Positions 6,219 to 15,071 of a stretch of DNA of 18,460 nt are shown here, one piece after another. Origin of the DNA: JBEKJU01 sp050011095 (GTDB lineage: Bacteria > Desulfobacterota > Syntrophorhabdia > Syntrophorhabdales > WCHB1-27). Position numbers and translations under genes: made by a program. The notes beneath the pieces are model-generated. The model saw only the letters and a list, made by a program, of their open reading frames with translations, did no database searches and had not been told where the DNA came from. The number at the start of each line of letters is the position of its first letter. The first letter of the stretch is position 1. Location: contig JBEKJU010000041.1 in the NCBI GenBank assembly GCA_050011095.1, positions 1 through 18,460 of the forward strand, written 5' to 3'.

Positions 6219-9011
6219 TTGAGATCGATTCAGGGACACTCCATTTTGCTCGAGATGTCGCCTAATCCCCGGCAGATTTCTGGGAACTACCGAGTTTGCC
6301 AAGGCGTTGCCGGACCACAACAGGTCTGCCGCGGGGCTTCCAGGGGCTTGTCGACCCCTACGCCTTGTGGCTAAACCTACCGCCCGGCGTACAAGTGGGT
6401 TATTCCGAGCATTAGGAGGATCGCCAATGGCGTGCAGGGTCTCCAGAAGCTTTTTGGTAAAGGTGTCGACCCACACAGGATCGAGAACAACGTCTCGGCT
6501 GAAATCAGCCAGACCATGCTGCTCCAGATCATCGAGCATCGCAGGATATCTGTTGTTGGGAAGGACGGCGATTAAGCCTGCATCACGGTCAATACCAACA
6601 ATGCGAACCCCCGTTACGCTCTCCATGTAGGTTCGCCATCCCGAGCCATTGGGCTGTTCTAAAGGCGTTCCCTGTGTAACCAGTTGAAGCGGCCTGTCGA
6701 AAAAGCCGGGCATGTTCTCGGGGGCTAGGGCAAAGCTAAAATCACCTTCACGCGCCTTCACCTCTCTTGACTCCGGTCGCATCTCGTAGACTCGCATCCT
6801 CGGACGTTGGGCGATCCCCAACTGGGTCAGCGCAGCGGTCTCCGCTGCACCGGTAAGACGACGCGTCAGGCGTGCGCTGAGATACCTTGCCTCGCGTTCC
6901 TCTGGCGGCATAGCCCTTACTTGGTGGACCTCCAGTTCGCCAAGGGCGGCGTTGAGTCGCGCGAATCCATACCACAATTGGCCGTCAAAGCTGATTCCCG
7001 ATTGACGTTGAGGCGGTTCAATTCGGATTTGCGGCGCGATTTGTTGGAGGGTGGGCCTGAGGTCCTCCTCGAGTCGCCTAGTGATCGCCTCAAGCGCATC
7101 GAGTTGCTTGGATACGGTTTCCTGAAGGATTCGAAGTTGATTTGACCACAGCCGTGGTCGTGTCACTCGCGCCCAAATTTCATGGGCCCTCTCACTCGGG
7201 ATCTGATCGCTTAGCATGTCTTCGAAGAGTGGGTGTACCGAGAACGCTGCAATCCCGGGTGGCAAAGACGTCTGGTGATAGGCACGGGCAGTGTGAAAGA
7301 GGGTGTAATAATGCGGGATCGGCGCCGCAAGCAGTGTACGCACGACCTCGCGAACAACAGTGATTGGTGATCGCCGCGTTTCGAGAGCGGGGTTGGGCAG
7401 CAGTTCCTCCGGCGGAAACAGCCATGCAAGATGTTGGATGGTTTGGTCCGCGAGGATAGCCTGTAGATGGCGGCCGATAATCCGCGTAAGATGTTTGTAC
7501 TGGACTGAATCCCAGATGTAGAACTGAACCGTCGTGCCCGCGCTGCGGTTTCTAGCATCCGTCAAGATCGCGTTGATGTTGTTCAGGAACGCCATCAGCT
7601 CCCGTCGCTCAACCGGCAAATGCTTCTGATCGATCACGTGCGTGTGCGGTCCATAGGCTTGCACAGCTCTCTGACCAGCATATCCGTACGGCCGCGGTTC
7701 GACCCAGAAAGCTTTCACGCCCAAGGAGAATGTGATAGCGCTGCCGAGGTCGAAATCAACCGTGAGATAGACGTGCAGGTCAGCATACTTAGGCATGACT
7801 CCTGAGGTGCCACTCTGTGGCGGAATCGCCGATTGCTGGGCTTGAAGGGACGTAGCTCTCCCAGCTACCACGTTGCGTGTCGCTCTGAGCGAGTAATGCG
7901 CATTGAACACCACAGAATTCGGTTGAAGCTGTGCCAATGCAGGAACATCCAATATCCCTTGGTCGCTCAGGGCAGCGGAGGCTCCCCGGGAAATGAAAGC
8001 GACTCTGCTGAGATGGTCGGTCTGCTCAGCGGTTGGCATACAGTGAAGAGGATCGGCAGTTGGCTGGCCGTTTCGATCAACCCACGGATAACCGAGGTAA
8101 TCACATCCCTTGCACCTGTTGTCCACATGCAAAGGGTGTTGCTGCCAGGGACATGCGAAGGCCCGTGGAAGATCGCTAATAAAGAAATGCTTGACTCTGC
8201 CGACGAATACTTCGAAGGGAACAGCTTCGAGATCTTCTTGCATCGCATCCCACATCTGTACATAGGTGGGGGTTCTGCCCTGGTCTTCAATCTCTCTACG
8301 AGTTTTCACCAAGCACGAAGCATCGTGCGAGCCCGGCCAAATCGCGCCGTCCGGAACGACCACATAACGATTGTCCAAGCCGCGGTCAACAAGCCACCCC
8401 GCCAGGGCCATGGAGTAGTAGGTAACCTCGGCGAAGTAGGAGGGAGACGGCTCTGCGGTGAGTTTGATGTCGATAACGCGGAGTTTGGTCCTTTGGTCGG
8501 CATCAGGCAACCATAGGACCACCCCAGCCGGAGTGACATTTCTGTCGAGGCCAGAGGAGGCAGGCAGCACCTCGATGAGGTCGGGTCGCAGCCGGGAGTA
8601 AGCCAATCCATACGTCTGCCTGTGGCTGGCGATGCCAAGGGCGTTCTCGAAAGCAGCCCCTACATCGAATTGCGCCTCAACTATGAAGCAACCCTGTGGA
8701 GCCGTGGGCAAGTAGTTGATAAGTTCTATTTCATGAAATCGTTCATGGCCTGCCTGATTCGTGTAACGATCACCGATAACAACCTGCGCGCCGAACGTAT
8801 CAGAGAGGTCTCCCGTCTTCTCCGCCTGCCATTCGTCACCAGCTTGGGCCAAATATTCAAGGCCAGGGCGGGGGGGCTGTACGGGTGGCATGCCGCCAGC
8901 CGTCCTTTCATGTTGGAAGGCCTGACTATCAGGACTTAGGTTAAGCCTGAGAAGACGAAGACATTCGGTTCTGATGAATTGCGATAGGGCTTCTTTTCCA
9001 ACCTGTGGCAT
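6216..9011 (-). CDS. Cas4/RecB-like nuclease half of interrupted nuclease-helicase
   Basis: A 931-aa N-terminal part of a protein that would be about 1429 residues with the helicase half. Residues 1-310 look like a PD-(D/E)XK nuclease of the Cas4/RecB (COG2251, TM0106-type) group: D144 in RPDLIEV, and D181-x-K183 in VIDIKLT. Four cysteines are placed as for an iron-sulfur cluster (C18 in TECLRLLRL, C287 in ACPW, C300 and C303 in CKGC). Residues about 333-362 (LSRVAFISRGASAALSD, then GILDVPALA) resemble a helix-hairpin-helix. The middle is a long accessory region of unknown role. The ATG at 9011 is three bases after the methyltransferase stop, so translation is probably coupled. Expected role: ATP-driven degradation of DNA lacking the partner methylation, by analogy with restriction systems. 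Cut at the TGA, the nuclease lacks its motor. Confidence 0.8.
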   Translation of the reverse strand: MPQVGKEALSQFIRTECLRLLRLNLSPDSQAFQHERTAGGMPPVQPPRPGLEYLAQAGDEWQAEKTGDLSDTFGAQVVIGDRYTNQAGHERFHEIELINYLPTAPQGCFIVEAQFDVGAAFENALGIASHRQTYGLAYSRLRPDLIEVLPASSGLDRNVTPAGVVLWLPDADQRTKLRVIDIKLTAEPSPSYFAEVTYYSMALAGWLVDRGLDNRYVVVPDGAIWPGSHDASCLVKTRREIEDQGRTPTYVQMWDAMQEDLEAVPFEVFVGRVKHFFISDLPRAFACPWQQHPLHVDNRCKGCDYLGYPWVDRNGQPTADPLHCMPTAEQTDHLSRVAFISRGASAALSDQGILDVPALAQLQPNSVVFNAHYSLRATRNVVAGRATSLQAQQSAIPPQSGTSGVMPKYADLHVYLTVDFDLGSAITFSLGVKAFWVEPRPYGYAGQRAVQAYGPHTHVIDQKHLPVERRELMAFLNNINAILTDARNRSAGTTVQFYIWDSVQYKHLTRIIGRHLQAILADQTIQHLAWLFPPEELLPNPALETRRSPITVVREVVRTLLAAPIPHYYTLFHTARAYHQTSLPPGIAAFSVHPLFEDMLSDQIPSERAHEIWARVTRPRLWSNQLRILQETVSKQLDALEAITRRLEEDLRPTLQQIAPQIRIEPPQRQSGISFDGQLWYGFARLNAALGELEVHQVRAMPPEEREARYLSARLTRRLTGAAETAALTQLGIAQRPRMRVYEMRPESREVKAREGDFSFALAPENMPGFFDRPLQLVTQGTPLEQPNGSGWRTYMESVTGVRIVGIDRDAGLIAVLPNNRYPAMLDDLEQHGLADFSRDVVLDPVWVDTFTKKLLETLHAIGDPPNARNNPLVRRAVGLATRRRGRQAPGSPAADLLWSGNALANSVVPRNLPGIRRHLEQNGVSLNRSQ

Positions 9012-9014
9012 GGG

Positions 9015-11141
9015 TCAGCATTCTCCTGTAGGGTTCGATTTCAAGGCGTCCGAGAGTCGCACGAGATCGAGTTGGGCTGGAGCTATGACAGCCGATGCCA
9101 CGATCATGGCACGTTCGAGATTTAGACGATCCGGTCCGCGGAAACCGATCTGTCGAGCTTTGGCCAGATCTTCAGCATATGCGGAAGCCCGCTGCCTGGC
9201 CTGCTTGACCGCGATCCGCGCAACAACCGCTTCTCCCAAAGTCGCAGACGGTGCCGGAGTACCCTTGCGGCAAACAAAGACGGCATCCCATTTGATGGTG
9301 CCATCGTAGGAATGCAATCCGCCCCGGCCTTCGCCACGCAAGGGTAGAACCGCCACACACTCCAGCCCGGAATGGGCAAGCGCATTACCTAGTGAGCCCC
9401 AGGCCACAGGCGACTTGTGGTGATAGGTAAAAACCAAAATGCCCTCCCATTTGAGCACTCGATGGCACTCGCAGAAAATACGGCGCAAGCTGTCCCGGTA
9501 AACTTCGATAGACTGATCCCCACGATCTGTTAGGGCAAGATTCTCCTTAATCGGGGCGGCAAGAGTCGGGTTGTCGTAAGGAGGTTCGGCCACACCAAGG
9601 GATTGGTGCCATGCCAGATAAAAATCGGAAAGCTCTGAGTAGCTCAGGTTGTCGAAGTATGGCGGATCGGTGAGGATAAGATCAACACTGCCGTCCGGAA
9701 TTCCTTCAAGGTTTTCTGAAGTCTTGGTTGATATTGAAGCGCGCGGTGAGTTGCCCAGCGCTCTCCGTGCGGGTATCGCTATGTCCTTCGCGGCCGCGCG
9801 GCGATATACCGTAGCCGGTTTTCGCCCACCTTTTGGGTCCAGATTGGTGGGAGATCCAACGAACGCAACTGCGTTAGCGATCTTGCCGAGGACATTCGGG
9901 AAAGTCCCTCGTCCGATGCCGTCAAGCCATGGATTTAGTTCTACCGGCCGGGTGATGTGCCGATACGAATGGATCGAAAACAGCGGGCTGGTCCGCCGAT
10001 ACCCGAACGCATAGGCGGTATACATGCAATTCGTCGCAAGGTGCTCGCTGAACGCCATGGCTAACAGCCGTTTCAGCCTCGGCTCCTCGACATCGGCTAT
10101 TGCTTGGCCCAGCAAGGTCAAATGGAGCAATTGGCGGTCATTAAAGAGATCTCGGTATCGGGTAAACCCGTGGATCAATGGCCGCCGGTCGGATCGCCCG
10201 CCGGTCGGAATGGCTCGGCCAGGAGCGAAGACACCGCTGGCCGTTTCGAGCCTTTCTAGAAGGCCACATGCTCGATTGTAACGAATGAAGTCATCCTCGC
10301 TTGCCGCCTTGAAGTTGCGTGTCACACCGGTCGGTGTTTCTTCAAGATACTCTTGCGCGAAGAGTCTCCATTCGGGTCGCGTTGGCGCATTTCCACGGTC
10401 TCCAAGGGCCGACACAGCACCGCATTTTGGACATCGGACCTTTCCATGATCAAGGGTTCCCTGTCTGATACGGGCACGTGTTCCACATCTACATCGAAGT
10501 TCCTTGCGGGTGATAGGTAATTCCTGCACCTCATGGCAGTTCCTGCAAAATACCCACTGGAGACCCTTTTCATTGCTGTACGCCAACTGGTAATGGGGAT
10601 GGATTTCAAAGGTCGTCGCACAGGCGCTACAAGTCCGACACTCGACCCAAAAATGATGGAGGACCGTGCACTCGCCGGCATCGTGCACATTTGTCTTGTG
10701 AAAGGAGCCGAGCTGTGCGGACATCCTCATACAGAGATCAGTGATCTCAGGTGACGATGGGTCGTAAGTGGCGGCTTCGAGTTCAAATCGTGTGATAAAA
10801 GTTGCGACCGGATCGATGTCATACCCAACTACTCGAGCGCCGCAGCGCTCGGCCTCAATAAGGCTGGTACCACCACCCACGAACGGATCGAGCACAACCG
10901 CACCGTCGAGAGATAGATTTCCAAGATATAGGTCCCAGAACCGGCCGCCTTCTTCCGGTTTCAAGGATAAGCCGGTCAATATGGCCCGGAACTGAGAACC
11001 GAGACGACGTGCAAACCAACGATGGACCCGGTAAATCGGATTAGTGCATTGACCTTCCCTGAGAGCGAGCTCGGCGATCTCGGCAATTGGAAGCGCACCG
11101 GACTCCAGAAGCGTGTTTTTAGGAAAGCCTACAAATGGCAA
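9015..11141 (-). CDS. Zinc-ribbon DNA methyltransferase, DUF1156/COG1743 type
   Basis: A 708-aa S-adenosylmethionine-dependent DNA methyltransferase, probably adenine-N6 from its DPPY motif. The N-terminus (NPIYRVHRWFARRLGSQFRA, residues 34-53) matches the DUF1156 signature. Motif I is LDPFVGGGTS at 84-93 and motif IV is TDPPYFDNLSYSELS at 491-505, followed by FTYHHK at 571-576. Between them lies a cysteine-rich block (C168, C171, C174, C199, C202, C217, C219, C237, C240), likely one or more zinc ribbons that may help recognise DNA. The start is a TTG at 11141, placing the conserved N-terminus correctly; the ribosome-binding site is weak. It ends three bases before the nuclease-helicase start. 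Such methyltransferases occur in defence islands; here it probably protects host DNA from the partner nuclease. The frame is intact. Confidence 0.88.
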   Translation of the reverse strand: MPFVGFPKNTLLESGALPIAEIAELALREGQCTNPIYRVHRWFARRLGSQFRAILTGLSLKPEEGGRFWDLYLGNLSLDGAVVLDPFVGGGTSLIEAERCGARVVGYDIDPVATFITRFELEAATYDPSSPEITDLCMRMSAQLGSFHKTNVHDAGECTVLHHFWVECRTCSACATTFEIHPHYQLAYSNEKGLQWVFCRNCHEVQELPITRKELRCRCGTRARIRQGTLDHGKVRCPKCGAVSALGDRGNAPTRPEWRLFAQEYLEETPTGVTRNFKAASEDDFIRYNRACGLLERLETASGVFAPGRAIPTGGRSDRRPLIHGFTRYRDLFNDRQLLHLTLLGQAIADVEEPRLKRLLAMAFSEHLATNCMYTAYAFGYRRTSPLFSIHSYRHITRPVELNPWLDGIGRGTFPNVLGKIANAVAFVGSPTNLDPKGGRKPATVYRRAAAKDIAIPARRALGNSPRASISTKTSENLEGIPDGSVDLILTDPPYFDNLSYSELSDFYLAWHQSLGVAEPPYDNPTLAAPIKENLALTDRGDQSIEVYRDSLRRIFCECHRVLKWEGILVFTYHHKSPVAWGSLGNALAHSGLECVAVLPLRGEGRGGLHSYDGTIKWDAVFVCRKGTPAPSATLGEAVVARIAVKQARQRASAYAEDLAKARQIGFRGPDRLNLERAMIVASAVIAPAQLDLVRLSDALKSNPTGEC

Positions 11142-11159
11142 GATTAGAACCGCCCTGAA

Positions 11160-11372
11160 TCAATCATTTCTGATAGGCTCTCTCACCACCATGAACCACT
11201 CATACGATACCTCCGATATAGCCGGCTGCTTTCCGGGCCGCACTTGAGAGTGAAGCACATAGTCTTGCCGGGTGCGAAACCATCCCTCGACTTCGGGATC
11301 GCTCAGGTTGGGGTTGCCCTGGATATGAGGTTGCGCGGTGCTTAGAAACCTGGCTATCTCCTCGTTGGTCAT
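11160..11372 (-). CDS. 70-aa protein between the two modification systems
   Basis: Function unknown. It begins MTNEEIARFLSTAQPHIQGN, has WFRTRQDYVLHSQVRPGK and ends EWFMVVREPIRND. The ribosome-binding site is very strong (GGGAGGAGG nine bases before the ATG), so it is almost certainly translated. It lies 123 bp after hsdM-S and 18 bp before the methyltransferase, which marks it as the first gene of the second modification module. It has no transmembrane segment or cysteine and is mixed helix and strand in appearance. It could be an accessory or inhibitor subunit of the methyltransferase or nuclease; that is conjecture from position. Confidence 0.65.
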   Translation of the reverse strand: MTNEEIARFLSTAQPHIQGNPNLSDPEVEGWFRTRQDYVLHSQVRPGKQPAISEVSYEWFMVVREPIRND

Positions 11373-11495
11373 TCGTTTCGGCCTCCTCCCGTAGACCTCT
11401 TTGAGCAGGAGGTGCTTGCTGGCCGTCGAAGGACCCGCTGATGATCAGCGCCGACTGAAGGAAGCCAGTGAAAGTCGTCTTTGCTTGCTGTTGAA

Positions 11496-13637
11496 TCAAT
11501 CACGTACTGACTCCCTTGACGTTCCGTTATGGACTTCCTCAAGTTGTTCGTGCAGGAACGCCTCCCGGCGCATTGAATCGAGGGCACGTTCCGCACTCGT
11601 TGTAATGCCTCCGGATCGCTTTCTGATACTCTCAAGTCTGCGGCAAAGCGCAGCGAATCGCGACTGCAACTGGAGGTCCTTTGGAACCGGGATGGGTATT
11701 TCGGCCAGTTGTTTGTAGTAAAGTCGAAATCGCACGCTCCCCTTGGTCTTCAGGTTGATCTCGTGACGCCCTGCCTCGCTACGCAGGTAGTGGTAGATGT
11801 ACTCGGGTAACACGCCATTCTTGCACCGGAAGACGACGTAATCAGGGCTCGTAATGCCCTCGTCTGCTCCCTCCACGGCTACACCGATTGAGCCGATGTT
11901 GATGCGCATAGGGTTGTACGCCAGATAGCCCTCACGGACGATCTTGTATCTCTCCGGGTTCTTGCCGATCCGGCCTTTAGGGTCGCAGAACCCGTCGACG
12001 TTTGAGACGCCCAAAAGGCGGATCACCCCGGAGTAAGCTTCGCCGATCCGCTCGTCGCTTTCCTCGGTCAGGTCACCCAAGACTCGCTTCGGTGCGGTAT
12101 GGAGGGCTACAGTCAGGGATGTCCACTGCGAACGCACGTCCTGGGCCTCATCTGCAAGTTGCGCGCACTTCTCCGCCAAACTCTCGAGCGCCGCGTCGGC
12201 AAACGCGATTTCCCCAAGGTTGATCTGCGGATTCTTGAGATCGAGGTTTAGGCTCGGGCCAAGGTCTTCCACGGCGACAGTCCAACACTGTTCCCTTGCC
12301 TTGCCCGAACGAACCACATCGAGGAATGGCTCAATGACCTCGAACCGTAGCGGTTTGGTTTTGCTGAGGCTCTGGCCTTCGGACAGTGGCGGCTCGCAGT
12401 AGAGAATCTTCTCGGTTGGTCCGCAACGGTCAAAAAACAGCAGATTGGTTCGGATGTCCGTGTACGGCGCAAAGACATTGTGTGGTAACCGCACAATCGC
12501 TTGGATTCGGAAGTCACGAAGGAGCTCTGATCGAATTCGGCTGGCAACACCGGGAGCCGAAAGCGTGCCGTTGGGGACGACGACCGCCGCTCGGCCACGC
12601 TTCGAGCCGCGCTTGAGTTTTCGCATGATCAATTGAAGGAAAAGAAGTGCAGTCTCCGTAGTTTGTTTGTCCTCTGGAAAGTTGTTCAGAATGCCACGCT
12701 CCTCCGTGCCGCCGAATGGTGGATTGGTGAGGATAACGTCCACCCGGTCACGGTCGCCGATCTCGTTGAGCGGAAAGCGAAGGCTATTTTCCGGATCGAT
12801 CTGGGGCGCTTCCAGTCCGTGCAGAAGCAGGTTCATCTGACAAAGCAGATAGGGAAGAGGCTTGGCCTCGCCGCCATATATCGATTGCTCCTGAAGAATC
12901 CTCCGATCCTCGACTGTCTTGACTTGCTTGCTCAGGTGGTTGAAAGCTTCGACGAGAAAGCCGCCGGTCCCGCAAGCTGGGTCGTGAATGGTTTCACCCA
13001 AATGCGGGTTCGCGGCCTCGACCATGAAGCGTACTACGGGGCGGGGAGTATAAAATTCTCCTGAGTCACCGGCCGCGTCGCGCATCTCGCGCAACATTGA
13101 TTCACAGAGGTGACCAAGGGTGAACAGCTCGTCCCGAGCCTCGAAGTGGATGGAATTGACTTGGTTGATTACGTCACGGAGTATGTAGCCGGACTGAATT
13201 CTGTTAGTCAAACGGCTAAAAACGCTGGCTATTACGCGCTTGCGGCTCGTGGGCCCGTTGTGCAGGCCGCTCAGGTAGGCGAACAATCCCGATCCCTTCG
13301 TTCCGTCGGGCCAGGTAGCCTCCTCCTGGTTAATGAAGGCAATAAGTTCCGGGCCAGTGACACCATTCTCTTGGGCTGCCCAGTCACGCCAGCGGTACGG
13401 CGATTCAATTGTTGGGCGGTATTTCGTTCCCCTCAGTTTGGAGCGCGATTCTTCGATCTGCTCCAGGTCATCAAGAAACTTCAGAAACATAACCCATGTC
13501 AGGAGCGGGAGACGGTCAAGGTCTCCGGACAGGCCTTTGTCCTTCCTCATGATCTGGCGGCAGGACTTTATAACACTGCCGAGTCGCTCGGCTGTAGTTT
13601 TCGGTTCGTTCGATTTCTTATTTCTCTTTACCATCAT
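11496..13637 (-). CDS. hsdM: Type I R-M methyltransferase with fused specificity domain
   Basis: A 713-aa fusion of HsdM and half of an HsdS. The HsdM N-terminal helical domain covers about 15-170. The catalytic domain has GEFYTPRPVV at 193-202, motif I DPACGTGGFL at 219-228 and motif IV NPPF at 305-308, giving N6-adenine methylation. From about 515 to 655 there is one target-recognition domain (IRLLGVSNVDGF, YLAYNPMRINIGSIG, PEYIYHYLRS, IPIPVPKDLQLQSRF), followed by a conserved helix to the end. Classical HsdS has two such domains, so this enzyme probably dimerises and reads a symmetric bipartite site. The ATG-ATG at 13637 follows AAGGA, which overlaps the hsdR stop. No separate hsdS is present. 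The frame is intact. Confidence 0.92.
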   Translation of the reverse strand: MMVKRNKKSNEPKTTAERLGSVIKSCRQIMRKDKGLSGDLDRLPLLTWVMFLKFLDDLEQIEESRSKLRGTKYRPTIESPYRWRDWAAQENGVTGPELIAFINQEEATWPDGTKGSGLFAYLSGLHNGPTSRKRVIASVFSRLTNRIQSGYILRDVINQVNSIHFEARDELFTLGHLCESMLREMRDAAGDSGEFYTPRPVVRFMVEAANPHLGETIHDPACGTGGFLVEAFNHLSKQVKTVEDRRILQEQSIYGGEAKPLPYLLCQMNLLLHGLEAPQIDPENSLRFPLNEIGDRDRVDVILTNPPFGGTEERGILNNFPEDKQTTETALLFLQLIMRKLKRGSKRGRAAVVVPNGTLSAPGVASRIRSELLRDFRIQAIVRLPHNVFAPYTDIRTNLLFFDRCGPTEKILYCEPPLSEGQSLSKTKPLRFEVIEPFLDVVRSGKAREQCWTVAVEDLGPSLNLDLKNPQINLGEIAFADAALESLAEKCAQLADEAQDVRSQWTSLTVALHTAPKRVLGDLTEESDERIGEAYSGVIRLLGVSNVDGFCDPKGRIGKNPERYKIVREGYLAYNPMRINIGSIGVAVEGADEGITSPDYVVFRCKNGVLPEYIYHYLRSEAGRHEINLKTKGSVRFRLYYKQLAEIPIPVPKDLQLQSRFAALCRRLESIRKRSGGITTSAERALDSMRREAFLHEQLEEVHNGTSRESVRD

Positions 13638-13643
13638 GCTTCC

Positions 13644-15071
13644 TTAACCCGCATAGAGCAACGTCTGCAGTTCTCGAATCGCTTTCACCAACCGGTCTTC
13701 ACCGCCGAAGTAACGGGCAATCTGAATCACATTGCCGCGCTTGCTAATCGGCGGGACTTCCAGCACGTCGGGGATAGCAAATTGTGCGGTCCCGTGTTCG
13801 GTGTATTTGTCTAGGAGTTCTCCGAGTATTGCCCGTGCGTCCGGACCATATTGATCGAAGAAATCCTTCTTCTCGGATCGAAGCCGCTGTGCACGTTCAC
13901 GCCGCGTGCGTAGCGGTGCATTAAAAGCAATGTGGCAGAGAAGGTCAAGTGGGTCAGCGTCAGGCTGATTCGCCACTGAGGCCAATTGGTCGAAATCTAT
14001 GCCCCTCTCACCCAACTTGGTAATAATGTTCTTTCGACGGTCAGGATCCGCCCAATTATCACGGAGTTCTGCCGCGTTTTCGTAGAGGGCCCGGACTTTT
14101 TCTGCCGTGTAGTCGGTAAAGCGGACTACACGCAGTTGATGGCCATCGGGGTCGATCTCGTAGACTAGATGGGCAGCAATCTCGACTTGGCCACCATCGA
14201 AGTAGAATTTACGCCTCTCGACAGGAGCCCCGTTATCCCGTGGAAGAGGATCGACGATAACCGCATCGCTTGGTTCAGGTTCTTCTTCCGGGGTAACGAC
14301 AGTTTCGCTTTCGGTCGGCTGGCCGTCCTCCCCAATGTGCTGTTCCGTTTCAATGGATGGCTCTCCGTCAAAGTCCGGGTCAGCAAACATGCGAGTGGCT
14401 GATCCCGTGTAATCAAGGATGCTGAAAAAGAACTTGCCGTAGTCATCGCGGACACGCGTTCCTCGTCCGATGATTTGTTTGAAATCGGTCATCGAGTTAA
14501 TGACACGAACGAGCACCACATTCTGCACCGTTGGCGCGTCTATCCCCGTTGTCAGCATCTGTGATGTAGTCAGAATAACTGGAGTGCGCCGTTCAACGTC
14601 CTGGAAGTTACTCAAGTGGCCTCGACCAATACCGCCCTCATCGGACGTGACACGGCAAACATAGTCTGAATATTGGCGCGCCAAATCGGCGTTTAGATTG
14701 TTTAGTGCACGACGCATTTCCTCAGCGTGCTCTTGATCGACACAGAAGACAATGGTCTTATCGAAGCGATTTGTCTTACTCAGAAATTCGGTTAAATGCC
14801 TGGCAACAGTTTCGGTCCTGGCTTTCAGGGATATAAGTCGCTCAAAGTCGTTTGTACGATATTCCTCGTCCGGGATTTCTCGCCCGTAGCGATCAAGCTC
14901 TCCCTGACTGGGACGCCAACCCGCCGCGTCCCAGGTGGTTATTACGCGGTGGACCCGATATGGAGCGAGGAATCCATCATCGATTCCCTGGCGCAAGCTA
15001 TATTGGTAGATGGGGTCGCCAAAATAACGGTAGGTATCTGCGTTATCCTGGCGGCGCGGAGTGGCTGTCAT
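13644..15071 (-). CDS. hsdR: HsdR C-terminal part (frameshifted)
   Basis: This is the second half of the Type I restriction motor subunit, about 475 aa from an ATG at 15071. It begins inside helicase motif III (MTATPRR) and carries IVFCVDQEHAEEM (about 107-119), motif V TTGIDAP (174-180), motif VI QIIGRGTRVR (199-208) and the C-terminal domain of EcoEI/EcoAI-type HsdR proteins. The 13 codons before the ATG in the same frame read ILEYFEPAFQVG after an alanine, exactly what should precede TATPRR, so this is not a natural gene start. The joined protein would be about 790 aa, normal for the family. It ends six bases before hsdM. Translated alone it lacks the nuclease and ATP-binding site and should be inactive. 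Confidence 0.88.
   Translation of the reverse strand: MTATPRRQDNADTYRYFGDPIYQYSLRQGIDDGFLAPYRVHRVITTWDAAGWRPSQGELDRYGREIPDEEYRTNDFERLISLKARTETVARHLTEFLSKTNRFDKTIVFCVDQEHAEEMRRALNNLNADLARQYSDYVCRVTSDEGGIGRGHLSNFQDVERRTPVILTTSQMLTTGIDAPTVQNVVLVRVINSMTDFKQIIGRGTRVRDDYGKFFFSILDYTGSATRMFADPDFDGEPSIETEQHIGEDGQPTESETVVTPEEEPEPSDAVIVDPLPRDNGAPVERRKFYFDGGQVEIAAHLVYEIDPDGHQLRVVRFTDYTAEKVRALYENAAELRDNWADPDRRKNIITKLGERGIDFDQLASVANQPDADPLDLLCHIAFNAPLRTRRERAQRLRSEKKDFFDQYGPDARAILGELLDKYTEHGTAQFAIPDVLEVPPISKRGNVIQIARYFGGEDRLVKAIRELQTLLYAG

Noticed and set aside
7833..8516. 227-codon plus-strand open frame inside the nuclease gene
   Set aside because: It lies opposite a well-supported gene with catalytic motifs, and its own translation has no recognisable domain or ribosome-binding site.
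11369..11635. 88-codon minus-strand frame ending on the ATG of the 70-aa gene
   Set aside because: Mostly out-of-frame reading of the hsdM-S C-terminus; no start signal of its own.
15068..15071. ATGA overlap of the two hsdR pieces as genuine two-gene translational coupling
   Set aside because: The 13 codons upstream of the ATG in its own frame encode the conserved HsdR sequence leading into TATPRR, and the upstream piece loses family similarity after DDSNWR, so it is a frameshift.
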